Below are positions 8,518 through 16,599 of a stretch of DNA of 64,000 nucleotides, one piece after another. Made by a program: the position numbers and the translations under genes. Position 1 is the first letter of the stretch. Each line of letters opens with the position of its first letter. Source of the DNA: Novosphingobium sp. MW5 (GTDB lineage: Bacteria; Pseudomonadota; Alphaproteobacteria; Sphingomonadales; Sphingomonadaceae); contig JAPCWB010000001.1 in NCBI GenBank assembly GCA_025938935.1, forward strand, positions 3,162,001-3,226,000, written 5' to 3'. Below the pieces are notes generated by a model. The model was not told the origin of the DNA and did not search any database. It saw nothing but the letters and a program-made list of their open reading frames with translations.

Positions 8518-9273
8518 TCATTCCGCGGTCCAGCCTCCATCCATGGAAATATTGGCCCCGTTCATGTTGTTAGCTTCGTCGCGGCACAGGAACACTGCCA
8601 TGGCCCCGATGTCAGCCGGCTGAACGAACTTGCGCGTCGGCTGGCGCACCAGCATCACGTCATTGATCACCTGCTCACGTGTCATCCCGCGGGCCTGCAT
8701 GGTGTCCGGGATCTGGTTTTCCACCAGCGGCGTCCAGACATAGCCGGGGCTGATGCAATTGGCGGTGATGTTGTGCGTCGCCAGTTCGAGCGCCAAAGTC
8801 TTGGTCAGGCCTGCCAGACCGTGCTTCGCCGCGACATAGGCCGACTTGTAGGGCGATGCGGTGAGCGAATGGGCGCTTGCCACCTGGATGATGCGCCCCC
8901 ATCCGGCCGCCTTCATGTGCGGCACGGCCAGGCGGCTGGTATCGAAGGCCGCCGTCAGGTTCAGCGCGATGATCTTGTCCCACTTGTCGACCGGGAATTC
9001 CTCGATCGGGGCGACGTGCTGCATGCCGGCATTGTTGACGAGGATATCGATCGGCCCCGCGCCCGCCATCACCGCTTCGACCCCGTCCCGCCGTGAAAGG
9101 TCACCCGCGACATGGACCGCGCCTAATTCTTCGCAAAGCGCGGCGATGGCAGCGGGCTCACCCAGTCCGCACAGCACCACATCGGCCCCTTCGGCCTTCA
9201 ACGCGCGGGCGACGGCAAGGCCGATGCCAGAGGTGGAACCGGTAACCAGTGCGCGCTTGCCTTGCAGAAACAT
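8518..9273 (-). CDS. 3-hydroxybutyrate dehydrogenase-like short-chain dehydrogenase
   Basis: The 251-residue classical SDR has TGSTSGIG for cofactor binding, NNAGMQHVAPIEEFP, the catalytic Ser-Tyr-Lys as ASAHS...YVAAKHG, and ISPGYVWTPLVENQIPD. The combination NNAG-MQHVAP, SPGYVWTPLVE and a final MDGGW matches D-3-hydroxybutyrate dehydrogenase, which oxidises 3-hydroxybutyrate to acetoacetate with NAD. Its ATG lies 36 bases from the palindromic element at 9309, so its promoter is expected within or close to that element. Confidence 0.87.
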   Translation of the reverse strand: MFLQGKRALVTGSTSGIGLAVARALKAEGADVVLCGLGEPAAIAALCEELGAVHVAGDLSRRDGVEAVMAGAGPIDILVNNAGMQHVAPIEEFPVDKWDKIIALNLTAAFDTSRLAVPHMKAAGWGRIIQVASAHSLTASPYKSAYVAAKHGLAGLTKTLALELATHNITANCISPGYVWTPLVENQIPDTMQARGMTREQVINDVMLVRQPTRKFVQPADIGAMAVFLCRDEANNMNGANISMDGGWTAE

Positions 9274-9308
9274 TATCGACTCCGGATGGTTGTTGCGACA
9301 GACAGGAA

Positions 9309-9577
9309 AGGGTTCGAACCCGTTACCAGCAGGTCCGAGGTTTGAGTCAAAATGGCCCAGTGCAAGAAGAGGAGGTTGTAGGAATGTGGCAATATTTCAA
9401 AATCTCCTCGACGCCGCAATGGGCCATTTTGGCCAAATCCCGCAGGGACGCCCAAATGGCTTCCATCTCGAAACGAAATACGCTTTGAAAGGCAAACCAG
9501 CCTTCCCTGCGCGCATTTCGTTCCGATATGTTCGCCATTTGGGCGCCTCGGACCTGCTGGTAACGGGTTCGAACCCT
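9309..9577. repeat. 269-bp palindromic element with three-way-junction folding potential
   Basis: The outer arms 9309-9340 and 9546-9577 are exact reverse complements over 32 bases and contain the self-complementary core GGGTTCGAACCC. Between them lie two further inverted repeats. The first has arms 9348-9363 and 9416-9431 (one mismatch) with an inner GAGGAG/CTCCTC at 9369 and 9404. The second has arms 9449-9483 and 9511-9545 (12 matching bases at the base, about 6 mismatches beyond) with an inner AAGGC/GCCTT. Together they form one stem with two side hairpins separated by 17 bases. The element fills the intergenic space between two divergent genes. Short frames exist on both strands but look non-coding. 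It may be a MITE-like repeat, a structured RNA or a DNA cruciform. Confidence 0.8.
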
Positions 9578-9629
9578 AGGCATTGCTGCTCAGGGTCGCT
9601 CCTGTCCAGCACGAACAGGAGGAAATTCC

Positions 9630-10545
9630 ATGCGGCTCGACGATCTTGATCCCAACCAGGTCAATATTGACGACCAGCGTGGCCAGGGCGGCGGATTTCC
9701 CGGCTTTGGCGGCGGCGGTGGTGGCTTTGGTCTGCCGATCGGCGGCGGCAAGATGGGCTGCGGCACGATCCTGATCCTGATCGTCCTCATGTTCCTGTTC
9801 CGCGGCGACCTTGGCCAGATGGTTGGCGGCATGGGCGATACCGGCGGCGCGCTGCCCGGGCAGGAGCAGCCACGTGCACAGGCAGGCGGCACCGCGGGTG
9901 AAAGCTGCCAGATCGACAAGGCCAGCATGGAAAGCTGCCAGGCACTGCAAATGCTCAACCGCACGTGGGAACCGCTGTTCAAGCAGGCGAACATTCCGTT
10001 CGACCGGCCGACCCTGCACTTCTATTCCCAGTGCCGGCCGCTCTGGCTGCGGCGCGGCACAAAGCGCGATGGGTCCGTTCTATTGCCCCAGCGACGAGGG
10101 CATCTACATCGATACCGACTTCTACAAGCAAATGGAGACCGAACTCGGCGCCTCCGGCCAGTTTGCGCGTCTTTACGTAATCGCGCACGAATATGGCCAC
10201 CACATCCAGAACGAGCTCGGCACATCGAAGCAGGTCCGCGCCCTGCAGGAGCGCAATCCCCGCTCCGCCAACCAGCTTTCCGTGCGGCTAGAACTGCAGG
10301 CCGATTGCTATGCCGGCGTCTGGGCCGCCCGCAACGGTGACAAGCTGGAACCCGGCGACATGGAAAGCGGGCTCAACGCCGCCAAGTCGATCGGTGACGA
10401 TACACTGATGCGCAATGCGGGCCGCCGCCCAACCGAGGATGCCTTCACTCACGGCTCGAGCGCGCAGCGCATGCAGTGGCTGAAGAAGGGGCTGGAAAGC
10501 GGGAACGAAGACTCCTGCGACACTTTTGCCGACCTCAAGCGTTAA
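9630..10545 (+). pseudogene. Neutral zinc metallopeptidase (YpfJ family), single-base frameshift near 10032
   Basis: The start is clear: AGGAGGAAA lies just upstream of ATG 9630. The N-terminal part (MRLDDLDPNQVNIDDQRG, a Gly-rich stretch, then a membrane helix CGTILILIVLMFLF) is typical of the YpfJ/zinc-metallopeptidase family. The frame breaks after HFYSQ. The next frame continues AGRSGCGAAQSAMGPFYCPSD, IYIDTDFY and the zinc site VIAHEYGHH, ending at 10545. The span of 916 bases has one surplus base; deleting T10032 in CCCAGTGCC restores about 304 residues. It is predicted to be a membrane-anchored protease with a periplasmic catalytic domain. Confidence 0.86.
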
Positions 10546-10579
10546 GGACGGCAACAGGGTTCAATCCGGAGAAGCGGCT

Positions 10580-11305
10580 GTGCGCATACTTTCGTCACTC
10601 GTCCTGGTGTCGCTCGTCGCTGCCAGCCCCGTCATGGCCAGGAAGCCGGCGAGCACGCCGCCTAAGGCAGCGGCAAAACCCGCGCCTGAGCCGGCCAAGT
10701 CCGACAAGGACGAGAAAAAGGACGAGCCTGAAAAGCCAATCACCGAAAAGGATGTCAGCGCCAGCGATGTCGCGACAACGCCGCTTAGCGATCTCAACAT
10801 CAAGAAGGGCGAAATCCCGGCACTGCTGCTCACGGCCCAGGAAAAGCCCTATGACCTGACCGGAATGACGCGCTGCTCGCGGCTGACATCGGCGGTCAAC
10901 GAATTTGACGAGATTCTCGGTGAAGACATCGACATTACAGACCCCGAAGGCGGTACCAGTGCAGGTAAGGTCGCCCAGTCGGCCGTGGGCTCGCTCATCC
11001 CGTTCCGCGGCCTTATCCGCGAAATCTCGGGTGCGAACTCGCAGGACCGCAAGTTGCAGCTGGCGATCCGCGCGGGCATGGCGCGGCGCGCCTTCCTGAA
11101 GGGTGTCGGCCTGCAGCGGGGCTGCGGCTATCCGGCCCGTCCCGCCTCTCCGCAGATTGTCGCTCAGAAGCTGGCGGCGATCGCTGCCGCCGACCCGAAG
11201 GACAAGGACAAGGCCGAAGCGGCGGCGAAGGCTGCCGAGGCAGCCAAGCCCGCTGTCAAGGCCAAGTCGACCCGCAAGAAGGCCAACCGCACGCGCCGCC
11301 GCTGA
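10580..11305 (+). CDS. Exported Lys/Ala/Pro-rich protein of unknown function
   Basis: From GTG 10580 (GGAGA upstream) the 241-residue protein has a signal peptide (RILSSLVLVSLVAASPVMA). A charged low-complexity stretch of Pro, Ala, Lys and Glu (about 20-75) precedes a compact middle region with paired cysteines (MTRCSRLTS, QRGCGYPARP). The C-terminal tail is very basic (STRKKANRTRRR). I do not recognise a named family. It follows the metallopeptidase by 34 bases and could share its transcript. Confidence 0.7.
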   Translation: MRILSSLVLVSLVAASPVMARKPASTPPKAAAKPAPEPAKSDKDEKKDEPEKPITEKDVSASDVATTPLSDLNIKKGEIPALLLTAQEKPYDLTGMTRCSRLTSAVNEFDEILGEDIDITDPEGGTSAGKVAQSAVGSLIPFRGLIREISGANSQDRKLQLAIRAGMARRAFLKGVGLQRGCGYPARPASPQIVAQKLAAIAAADPKDKDKAEAAAKAAEAAKPAVKAKSTRKKANRTRRR

Positions 11306-11383
11306 TCGACCTTAGTCACTCTTGCGCGATTATGATCGTTTTGGGGCTGTTAAACGGCACCAAGGCGCGGTAATGCGCAGGGC

Positions 11384-12532
11384 ATGCGACTGAAGCACTG
11401 CCACAACATCGCCGATTTCCGCGAACTCGCCCGCCGCCGCCTGCCCTGGCCGGTGTTCGACTATATCGACGGCGCTGCCGACGACGAGCGGACAAAGGCG
11501 CGCAATACCGATGCGTTCGATAGCGTCGATCTTGTCCCCAACGTGCTCGCCGGCGCGCAGGACATCGATACCTCGCTGACCATCATGGGCCGCCGCAGCG
11601 AACTGCCGCTGGTGCTATCGCCCACGGCATTGCAGCGCATCTTCCACTGGCAGGGCGAACGCGCAGTGGCCCGCGTGGCGCAGAAATACGGGCTGTGGTT
11701 CGGCATTTCGAGCCTGGGCACGGTCTCCATCGAGGAGATCGCGGCCATGGTTTCCAGCCCGAAGATGTTCCAGTTCTACTACCACAAGGATCAGGGGCTT
11801 AACCGGTCGATGATCGAGCGCTGCCAGGCGGCAAAGTTCGATTGCATTGCGCTGACCGTGGACACGATCGTCTCGGGCAAGCGCGAGCGCTGCCTGCGCT
11901 CGGGCTTCAAGTCCCCGCCGACCTTCACGCCCAGTTCGCTGCTGTCCTACGCCACGCGGCCGCGCTGGGCGATGGACTATGTCTTCCGCGAGAAGTTCCG
12001 CCTGCCCCAGCTTGACGACCACGTGAAGCAGGGCACCGGCAAGGCGGTATCGATCCAGGAATACTTCACCGAAATGCTCGACCCCACAATGACCTGGGAC
12101 ACGGCGGCCAAGCTGCGGCAGGACTGGGGCGGCACTTTCTGCCTGAAGGGCGTGATGAGCGCCGAAGACGCGCGGCGCGCGGTGGAGATTGGCGCCGACG
12201 CAATCATGGTGTCGAACCACGGCGGCCGCCAGCTCGATGGCAGCCGCTCGAGCTTCGATCACCTGCCCGAGATCGTCGATGCCGTGGGCGGACAGATCGA
12301 AATCATCTGCGACGGCGGCGTACGGCGCGGCACCCATGTGCTCAAGGCGCTGGCGGCAGGCGCGACTGCGGCCTCAGGCGGGCGGCTTTATCTCTATGCC
12401 CTGGCAGCCGCAGGCGAAGCCGGAGTCGACCGTGCGGTTGGCCTGCTCAAGGACGAGATCGAACGCGGCATGCGCCTGATGGGCGTCTCTCGATTGGATC
12501 AGCTGACGCCGGACAAGCTGCGCTGGCGGTAG
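11384..12532 (+). CDS. FMN-dependent alpha-hydroxy-acid oxidase/dehydrogenase (L-lactate dehydrogenase-like)
   Basis: The 382-residue TIM-barrel protein starts with FRELARRRLPWPVFDYIDGAADDE, the family N terminus. It holds SPTALQRIFHWQGE, TVDTIVSGKRERCLRSGF and the active-site motif SNHGGRQLDGSRSS with the proton-abstracting His and substrate-binding Arg, then DGGVRRGTHVLKALAAGA for FMN binding. The usual GRPYLYGLA segment reads GGRLYLYALA, so a normally conserved Pro is replaced. The family oxidises L-lactate, glycolate or mandelate; the substrate is unresolved. The stop codon is immediately followed by the left arm of the GIY-YIG inverted repeat. Confidence 0.87.
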   Translation: MRLKHCHNIADFRELARRRLPWPVFDYIDGAADDERTKARNTDAFDSVDLVPNVLAGAQDIDTSLTIMGRRSELPLVLSPTALQRIFHWQGERAVARVAQKYGLWFGISSLGTVSIEEIAAMVSSPKMFQFYYHKDQGLNRSMIERCQAAKFDCIALTVDTIVSGKRERCLRSGFKSPPTFTPSSLLSYATRPRWAMDYVFREKFRLPQLDDHVKQGTGKAVSIQEYFTEMLDPTMTWDTAAKLRQDWGGTFCLKGVMSAEDARRAVEIGADAIMVSNHGGRQLDGSRSSFDHLPEIVDAVGGQIEIICDGGVRRGTHVLKALAAGATAASGGRLYLYALAAAGEAGVDRAVGLLKDEIERGMRLMGVSRLDQLTPDKLRWR

Positions 12533-12591
12533 CGGAGCCGCTTCGCGGCGAGTTATATGTTCGCTGGGTCCCGGCCTTCGCCGGGATGACG
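12533..12591. repeat. Left 59-bp inverted-repeat arm framing the GIY-YIG gene
   Basis: This arm begins at the base after the stop codon of the hydroxy-acid oxidase and is the reverse complement of 12900-12958 at 55 of 59 positions. It includes the sub-palindrome CCCGGCCTTCGCCGGG, a REP-like motif that I recognise as common in Sphingomonad and Caulobacter intergenic DNA. It can also serve as a stem for transcription termination. Confidence 0.88.
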
Positions 12592-12594
12592 GGG

Positions 12595-12885
12595 TTATGT
12601 GAAGGGTAGGGAGAGATCGTCCCAATCAGGGTTCATCTCTTCGATCACCCGCAATTTCCACTCTCGCCGCCATTCTTTCATCTGCTTCTCACGGCGAATG
12701 GCTGTTTCGATTTCCGCGTGCTGTTCGAACCAGACGAGAGTTTTGCACCCGTAACGCGCGGTGAACCCGCCAAAAGTTCCGTCTCTGTGCCGGATCACCC
12801 GATTGGCTAGATCACTGGTGACACCGATGTAGATCGTGCCATTTCTGGCGCTCGCCATAATATAGACGAAGCCGCCCTTGTTCAA
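12595..12885 (-). CDS. GIY-YIG single-domain endonuclease (UPF0213-like)
   Basis: The 96-residue protein has the GIY-YIG module almost alone: FVYIMASARNGTIYIGVTSDL (Y8, the YIG at 19-21), Arg29, a RYGCKTLVWFEQH strand and a helix EIETAIRREKQMKEW with a candidate metal-binding Glu. Stand-alone enzymes of this family cut DNA and are often repeat-associated. Here the gene lies between near-perfect 59-bp inverted repeats that fill exactly the gap between two convergent host genes. No second domain or specificity region is present. Confidence 0.9.
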   Translation of the reverse strand: MNKGGFVYIMASARNGTIYIGVTSDLANRVIRHRDGTFGGFTARYGCKTLVWFEQHAEIETAIRREKQMKEWRREWKLRVIEEMNPDWDDLSLPFT

Positions 12886-12899
12886 AGCACCCTCCCCCT

Positions 12900-12958
12900 C
12901 GTCATCCCGGCGAAGGCCGGGACCCAGCGAACCAAGAACCCGCCGCGAAGCGGCTCCG
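12900..12958. repeat. Right 59-bp inverted-repeat arm framing the GIY-YIG gene
   Basis: This is the mirror of 12533-12591, with four mismatches clustered near the middle of the arm (around the GTT block). It ends two bases before the stop codon of creD. The 12533-12958 unit has therefore the appearance of a cassette inserted precisely between two stop codons. Confidence 0.88.
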
Positions 12959-12960
12959 CA

Positions 12961-14427
12961 TCATTCCGCCACGTCCTCCCGGTGCCGCACCGCGCCCCAG
13001 TCCACGTTGCGCGTGGCGTACATCACGCCTGCCAGAGCCACGAAGAGCAGCACCGAGCCGATCACCAGCGACCACGCCTCAAGGTTGAGCAGGACGAACA
13101 GCAGCGCATAGAGCCCCAGCAGCAGCGCCGCGATGAAGCGCCCTCGCTTCCAGCTTTTCAGTACGGCCGCGCTGTAGCTTGAGAGCAGCCCGATGATCGC
13201 GCCGCTGGCCAGCAGGTAGGCCCAGGTGAAGCCGATCACTTCCGAAAAGGCCAGCAACAGCACGAAGAACAGCACCAGCCCCGCACCGGTCAGCAGGTAT
13301 TCCGCCGCCGCCACCCGCGCGCCGCCGACGATGTCGAACAGCAGGAAGGCGAGGAAGGTGAAGCCGATGAACAGGAAGCCGTACTTCACCGATCGTTCGA
13401 CCTTGGAATAGAGGTTCACCGGCTCGATCAGGTTGACGTTGACCGAAAGGCTTTGTCCTTCGACAACTTCCGATGCGCCGCCCGCTGAAACATTGCCTGC
13501 GCTGGATGCCGCATCAGCAGGGGCATAGGCCTCTGCCTTAACAACCCGGCTGACTTCCGCGCCAACTTCGTCAGGGACGTAAGGCATGCCAGTATCCGCC
13601 ATGCCCACCGGCGGCTGTCCGAGTGCCAGCTTGTCCACAACGTACTTCGCGCTGAAACCCTTGCCCGAGACTTGCGGCTTCTCCGGCAGGAAGGCCCCGT
13701 TGAAATTCGGGCTGGCCCAAGTTGAATTGACATCCCATGTCGTCGTCCCGCCGCGCGGGACCAGGCTGATGCCGCGTGCACCGCGCAGGCCGAATTCGTA
13801 ATCGATCGCCAGCTCACCCTCGCCCTTCCAGTTCAGGAAGGCGAAGAAGCCCTGCCCGCCCGATGCCGCCGGCCCCTTGCCCGGCTGGACATTGAGCGCG
13901 GCGCCGCCTGCCGACAGCTTGCCTCCGGTGGTCAGCCCGCGCGCGTCGCTGGCGCCCATGCGCAGTTCGGCGCGGTCCCACATCAGGCGATCGCGGGTAA
14001 CGCCAAAGCGCTCCAGATCGGCCGGCAGCGCGAACTTCGCCGCGCCCTTGACCTGTGCGGTGTAGAGTACGGAGCGATAGATCGACTTGCGCCGCTCCTG
14101 CGGGTCAATCCGCGTGGTTACTGCGTTCGACACGGGCGAGATGTAGAACAGCTTCTCCACCTCGACGACCTTGCTGACCGAACGGCCATCGACCGTCTCG
14201 TTCTGCGTCTGGGTGGTGCGGAAGGGGACGACGATGATCGGCCCCGAAATCACCTGATGGCCGCCCCAGCCCTCGTTGATCGAGGCCTGCGCCGTCTGCG
14301 CTTGGTTCTGCCGGTCATAGACCAGCGCATAGACCATCATCAGCGGCACGATCAGCACGAAGGCGACGAGGCCCACCAGCAACAACTTGATCGCGGGCGA
14401 CCGTTCGCGGCGCGGCATGTCTGACAT
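12961..14427 (-). CDS. creD: Cell envelope integrity protein CreD
   Basis: The 488-residue protein has an N-terminal membrane helix (KLLLVGLVAFVLIVPLMMVYALV), the CreD signature RQNQAQTAQASINEGWGGHQVISGPIIVVPF, a large periplasmic region (about 50-340) and five or six C-terminal membrane helices. CreD is an inner-membrane protein of the CreBC regulon in enterobacteria, linked to envelope integrity; no creBC genes lie here. Within the domain, the NLIEPVNLYSKVERSVKYGFLF segment marks entry to the helical part. The product is secure; regulation is unknown. Confidence 0.92.
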   Translation of the reverse strand: MSDMPRRERSPAIKLLLVGLVAFVLIVPLMMVYALVYDRQNQAQTAQASINEGWGGHQVISGPIIVVPFRTTQTQNETVDGRSVSKVVEVEKLFYISPVSNAVTTRIDPQERRKSIYRSVLYTAQVKGAAKFALPADLERFGVTRDRLMWDRAELRMGASDARGLTTGGKLSAGGAALNVQPGKGPAASGGQGFFAFLNWKGEGELAIDYEFGLRGARGISLVPRGGTTTWDVNSTWASPNFNGAFLPEKPQVSGKGFSAKYVVDKLALGQPPVGMADTGMPYVPDEVGAEVSRVVKAEAYAPADAASSAGNVSAGGASEVVEGQSLSVNVNLIEPVNLYSKVERSVKYGFLFIGFTFLAFLLFDIVGGARVAAAEYLLTGAGLVLFFVLLLAFSEVIGFTWAYLLASGAIIGLLSSYSAAVLKSWKRGRFIAALLLGLYALLFVLLNLEAWSLVIGSVLLFVALAGVMYATRNVDWGAVRHREDVAE

Positions 14428-14514
14428 GGTGTTCCCCTTCCCGTCTGTCCGCCAGCAGGTTAGCGCAAAGGCGCGGCTTGGGAAGCGGCATATTCGTGGG
14501 GGTCAAACGGCAAC

Positions 14515-14543
14515 GGCGAGGATGGTCTGACGCCATCCTCGCC
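14515..14543. terminator. Hairpin between creD and the M56 peptidase gene
   Basis: An 11-base perfect inverted repeat (GGCGAGGATGG at 14515-14525, complement at 14533-14543) with a 7-base loop lies downstream of the M56 gene and upstream of creD. There is no T-run on either strand, so factor-independent termination is uncertain. Confidence 0.45.
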
Positions 14544-14590
14544 GCGCGCGCCCGGGGGCAGAGGGGACATGTTCCGCCCCCGGATAAAGG

Positions 14591-16198
14591 TCAGCCGCCC
14601 TTGCCCATCCGGGCAATCTCGCGGTCGAGTTCTTCAAGCACCTTGGACTTGATCTCGGCGGACATGTCCTTGTTACCGGCAATCCGGTCACGCGCAGACT
14701 TCAGCCCGGCGAGCGCATGGGCAGAGGCCATGGCAGGATCGCCATTGCCGCAGACGCGGATGCGCATGACCTGCTTCTTGCCGTCCTTGTCAGTCGTGGC
14801 GGAAACCTCGTTATTGGTCGTCGCATCCTTGCAATCCGCGCCGCCGTGCGTGAAGGCCATGGCCATCGGCGCATCGCCGGGCATGCGGTGCATGCGGATC
14901 ACACGGGTTTCCTTGCCGTCGGTCGTGACCATCGAGCCTTCGGGATGGATCATGATGCGGCGGATCTGGCGCGGCTCGCCCGGCTTGGCGGGGGGCATCG
15001 GCGGCTCGGGGGCCATGACCATCAGATCGCCCTTTTCGAGGTCAGCCTCGATCTTCGCGAGCTTCGCATCGAGCTCGGCGTCGCTCAGGTCCTTGTCGGT
15101 CTTGAGCACGATGGTCTTGCCATTGCGCTCGATCGTGCGGGTCTTGAGCGCGGCATCGTCCTTCCCGTCGCCGTGCTTCTCGACGATGACGATGCGGTGG
15201 ACCTTGCGTTCGACCTTCGGCGCGTCAGGTGCTGCGGGCGCATCGGGCGCGGCGGGCGGCGTCGGCGCTTCCGGCATATCCGGCGCGGCATAGCCGATGG
15301 TGGCAGTCAGCGGCAGCGCCAAAGCGGCGCCGATCAACAGGCCGCGGCCAAGCCGGCGGCGGGTCTGGGTGGGTTCAGGCATGGACAGGCTCCTCAAACG
15401 GTGAATGATCGATTTTTCTCCAAGGATCGGGCAGGCCATCGGCGCGGCGAGCGCGAGACGGGGACCGCCAGCGAGGCCGGCAATCAGGCGGCCATAGTCG
15501 GCGCGGACTTCTCCGCCCTGTTCGGCCAGCACGCGGGCATCGCAGGCAGCTTCCTGGTCACGCCGCATCGCGCGCCAGCCGAGCCAGGCAAGCGGATTGA
15601 ACCAGTGGAGCGCTAGAACCGGCTGGGCCAGCATGTTGACCAGCAGGTCATGCCCTTTGTGATGGGCAAGCTCGTGCGCCAGCGCAAGATCGCGCGCCCG
15701 GCGGTTGTGCCAGGCCATGAAGCCCACGGGGAGCGCGATCACCTTGTCGCGCACGCCAAAGGCCACGGGGGCGCTGACGGCAGGGCTCTCGACCAACCGC
15801 ACGGCGCCGGCCTCGCCCACGGGGATCGATCCTTCGAGCAGGTCGGCGCGCATGCGCAGGTAAGTGACCACGCGCCACGCAAGGAACAGCACCGCGCCTG
15901 CGGCCCAGACGGCAATGGCGAAGGATAGCCAGTCGATGCCGGCCTCCACCGGAGCGACCGGGGCTTCAGCGGCGGCATAGACGATCACGGTTTCGGCTGG
16001 GCTCGCCGCGCTTTCCGCTGCCGGAGCCATTGAGGCGGGCAGTTCGATCGGCGGCAGGAACAGGCGCAGCAGGGGTAGCGCCCACAAGGCATAAGCCGCC
16101 TGCGCACCGAACGCGCGCGCCACTGGGCGGCGCAGGACCAGCACCAGCGCGATCAGCAGGGCGGTGAACAGCAGGGTGTCGAAGAAAAAGCCGGTCAT
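14591..16198 (-). CDS. BlaR1-type M56 family membrane metallopeptidase
   Basis: The 535-residue protein has N-terminal membrane helices (FFFDTLLFTALLIALVLVL and others) and the M56 zinc site LALAHELAHHKGHD (HEXXH) with ALHWFNPLAWLGWRAMRRDQEAACD downstream. This is the core of BlaR1/MecR1 sensors. The penicillin-binding sensor domain is absent. In its place the C-terminal 250 residues form a Pro/Ala-rich linker and an acidic/basic region with repeats of the type HRIVIVEKHGDG and RRIMIHPEG. It overlaps the upstream BlaI-like repressor gene by 4 bases, so the two form a sensor-protease/repressor pair for an unknown signal. Confidence 0.9.
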   Translation of the reverse strand: MTGFFFDTLLFTALLIALVLVLRRPVARAFGAQAAYALWALPLLRLFLPPIELPASMAPAAESAASPAETVIVYAAAEAPVAPVEAGIDWLSFAIAVWAAGAVLFLAWRVVTYLRMRADLLEGSIPVGEAGAVRLVESPAVSAPVAFGVRDKVIALPVGFMAWHNRRARDLALAHELAHHKGHDLLVNMLAQPVLALHWFNPLAWLGWRAMRRDQEAACDARVLAEQGGEVRADYGRLIAGLAGGPRLALAAPMACPILGEKSIIHRLRSLSMPEPTQTRRRLGRGLLIGAALALPLTATIGYAAPDMPEAPTPPAAPDAPAAPDAPKVERKVHRIVIVEKHGDGKDDAALKTRTIERNGKTIVLKTDKDLSDAELDAKLAKIEADLEKGDLMVMAPEPPMPPAKPGEPRQIRRIMIHPEGSMVTTDGKETRVIRMHRMPGDAPMAMAFTHGGADCKDATTNNEVSATTDKDGKKQVMRIRVCGNGDPAMASAHALAGLKSARDRIAGNKDMSAEIKSKVLEELDREIARMGKGG

Positions 16199-16587
16199 TT
16201 GCGCAGCTCCTTCAAAAGGGCCTCGATCTCGGCGAGGTCATTGTCGGTCAGGGCTTCGGATTCCGCCAGATGAGCAAATAGCGGCGCGGCGCGCCCGCCA
16301 AACAGGCGATCGACCAACCGCTTGCTCTCTCCACCAACGTAGTCGGCGCGGGCGATCAAAGGGGAATAGAGGAAGCGCCGACCCTGCGGCTCGGTGGCGA
16401 TGGCCTGCTTGGCGACAAGGCGCGAGAGCAGCGTCTTGACCGTGGCAAGGCTCCAGCCCCGCGCGCGGCCGACCATGTCGGAAACTTCCGTGGCGGTCAG
16501 CGGGCTGCGCAGCCACAGCGCCTCCATCACGGCGTGTTCGGCCTCGGTGATCCGCTCTCCAGTGTCGGTCTCTTCGGACACGCTCAC
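16195..16587 (-). CDS. BlaI/MecI/CopY family transcriptional repressor
   Basis: The 130-residue protein has a winged-helix N terminus (ITEAEHAVMEALWLRSPLTATEV, then SLATVKTLLSRLVAKQAI and RRFLYSPLI), characteristic of BlaI/PenR repressors. It ends in a dimerisation helix region. Family members bind TACA/TGTA dyads upstream of their own operons and are cleaved through the partner M56 protease. Its stop overlaps the M56 gene start. Confidence 0.92.
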   Translation of the reverse strand: MSVSEETDTGERITEAEHAVMEALWLRSPLTATEVSDMVGRARGWSLATVKTLLSRLVAKQAIATEPQGRRFLYSPLIARADYVGGESKRLVDRLFGGRAAPLFAHLAESEALTDNDLAEIEALLKELRK

Positions 16588-16599
16588 TCCCTTCCCTAT

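Noticed and set aside
9305..9325. tRNA gene suggested by the GGTTCGAACC motif
   Set aside because: No anticodon arm, D-arm or acceptor pairing surrounds it; the motif is part of the palindromic arms.
9249..9612. Short proteins on both strands across the palindromic element
   Set aside because: The frames mirror the inverted repeat, have no ribosome binding site and resemble no family; they are by-products of the palindrome.
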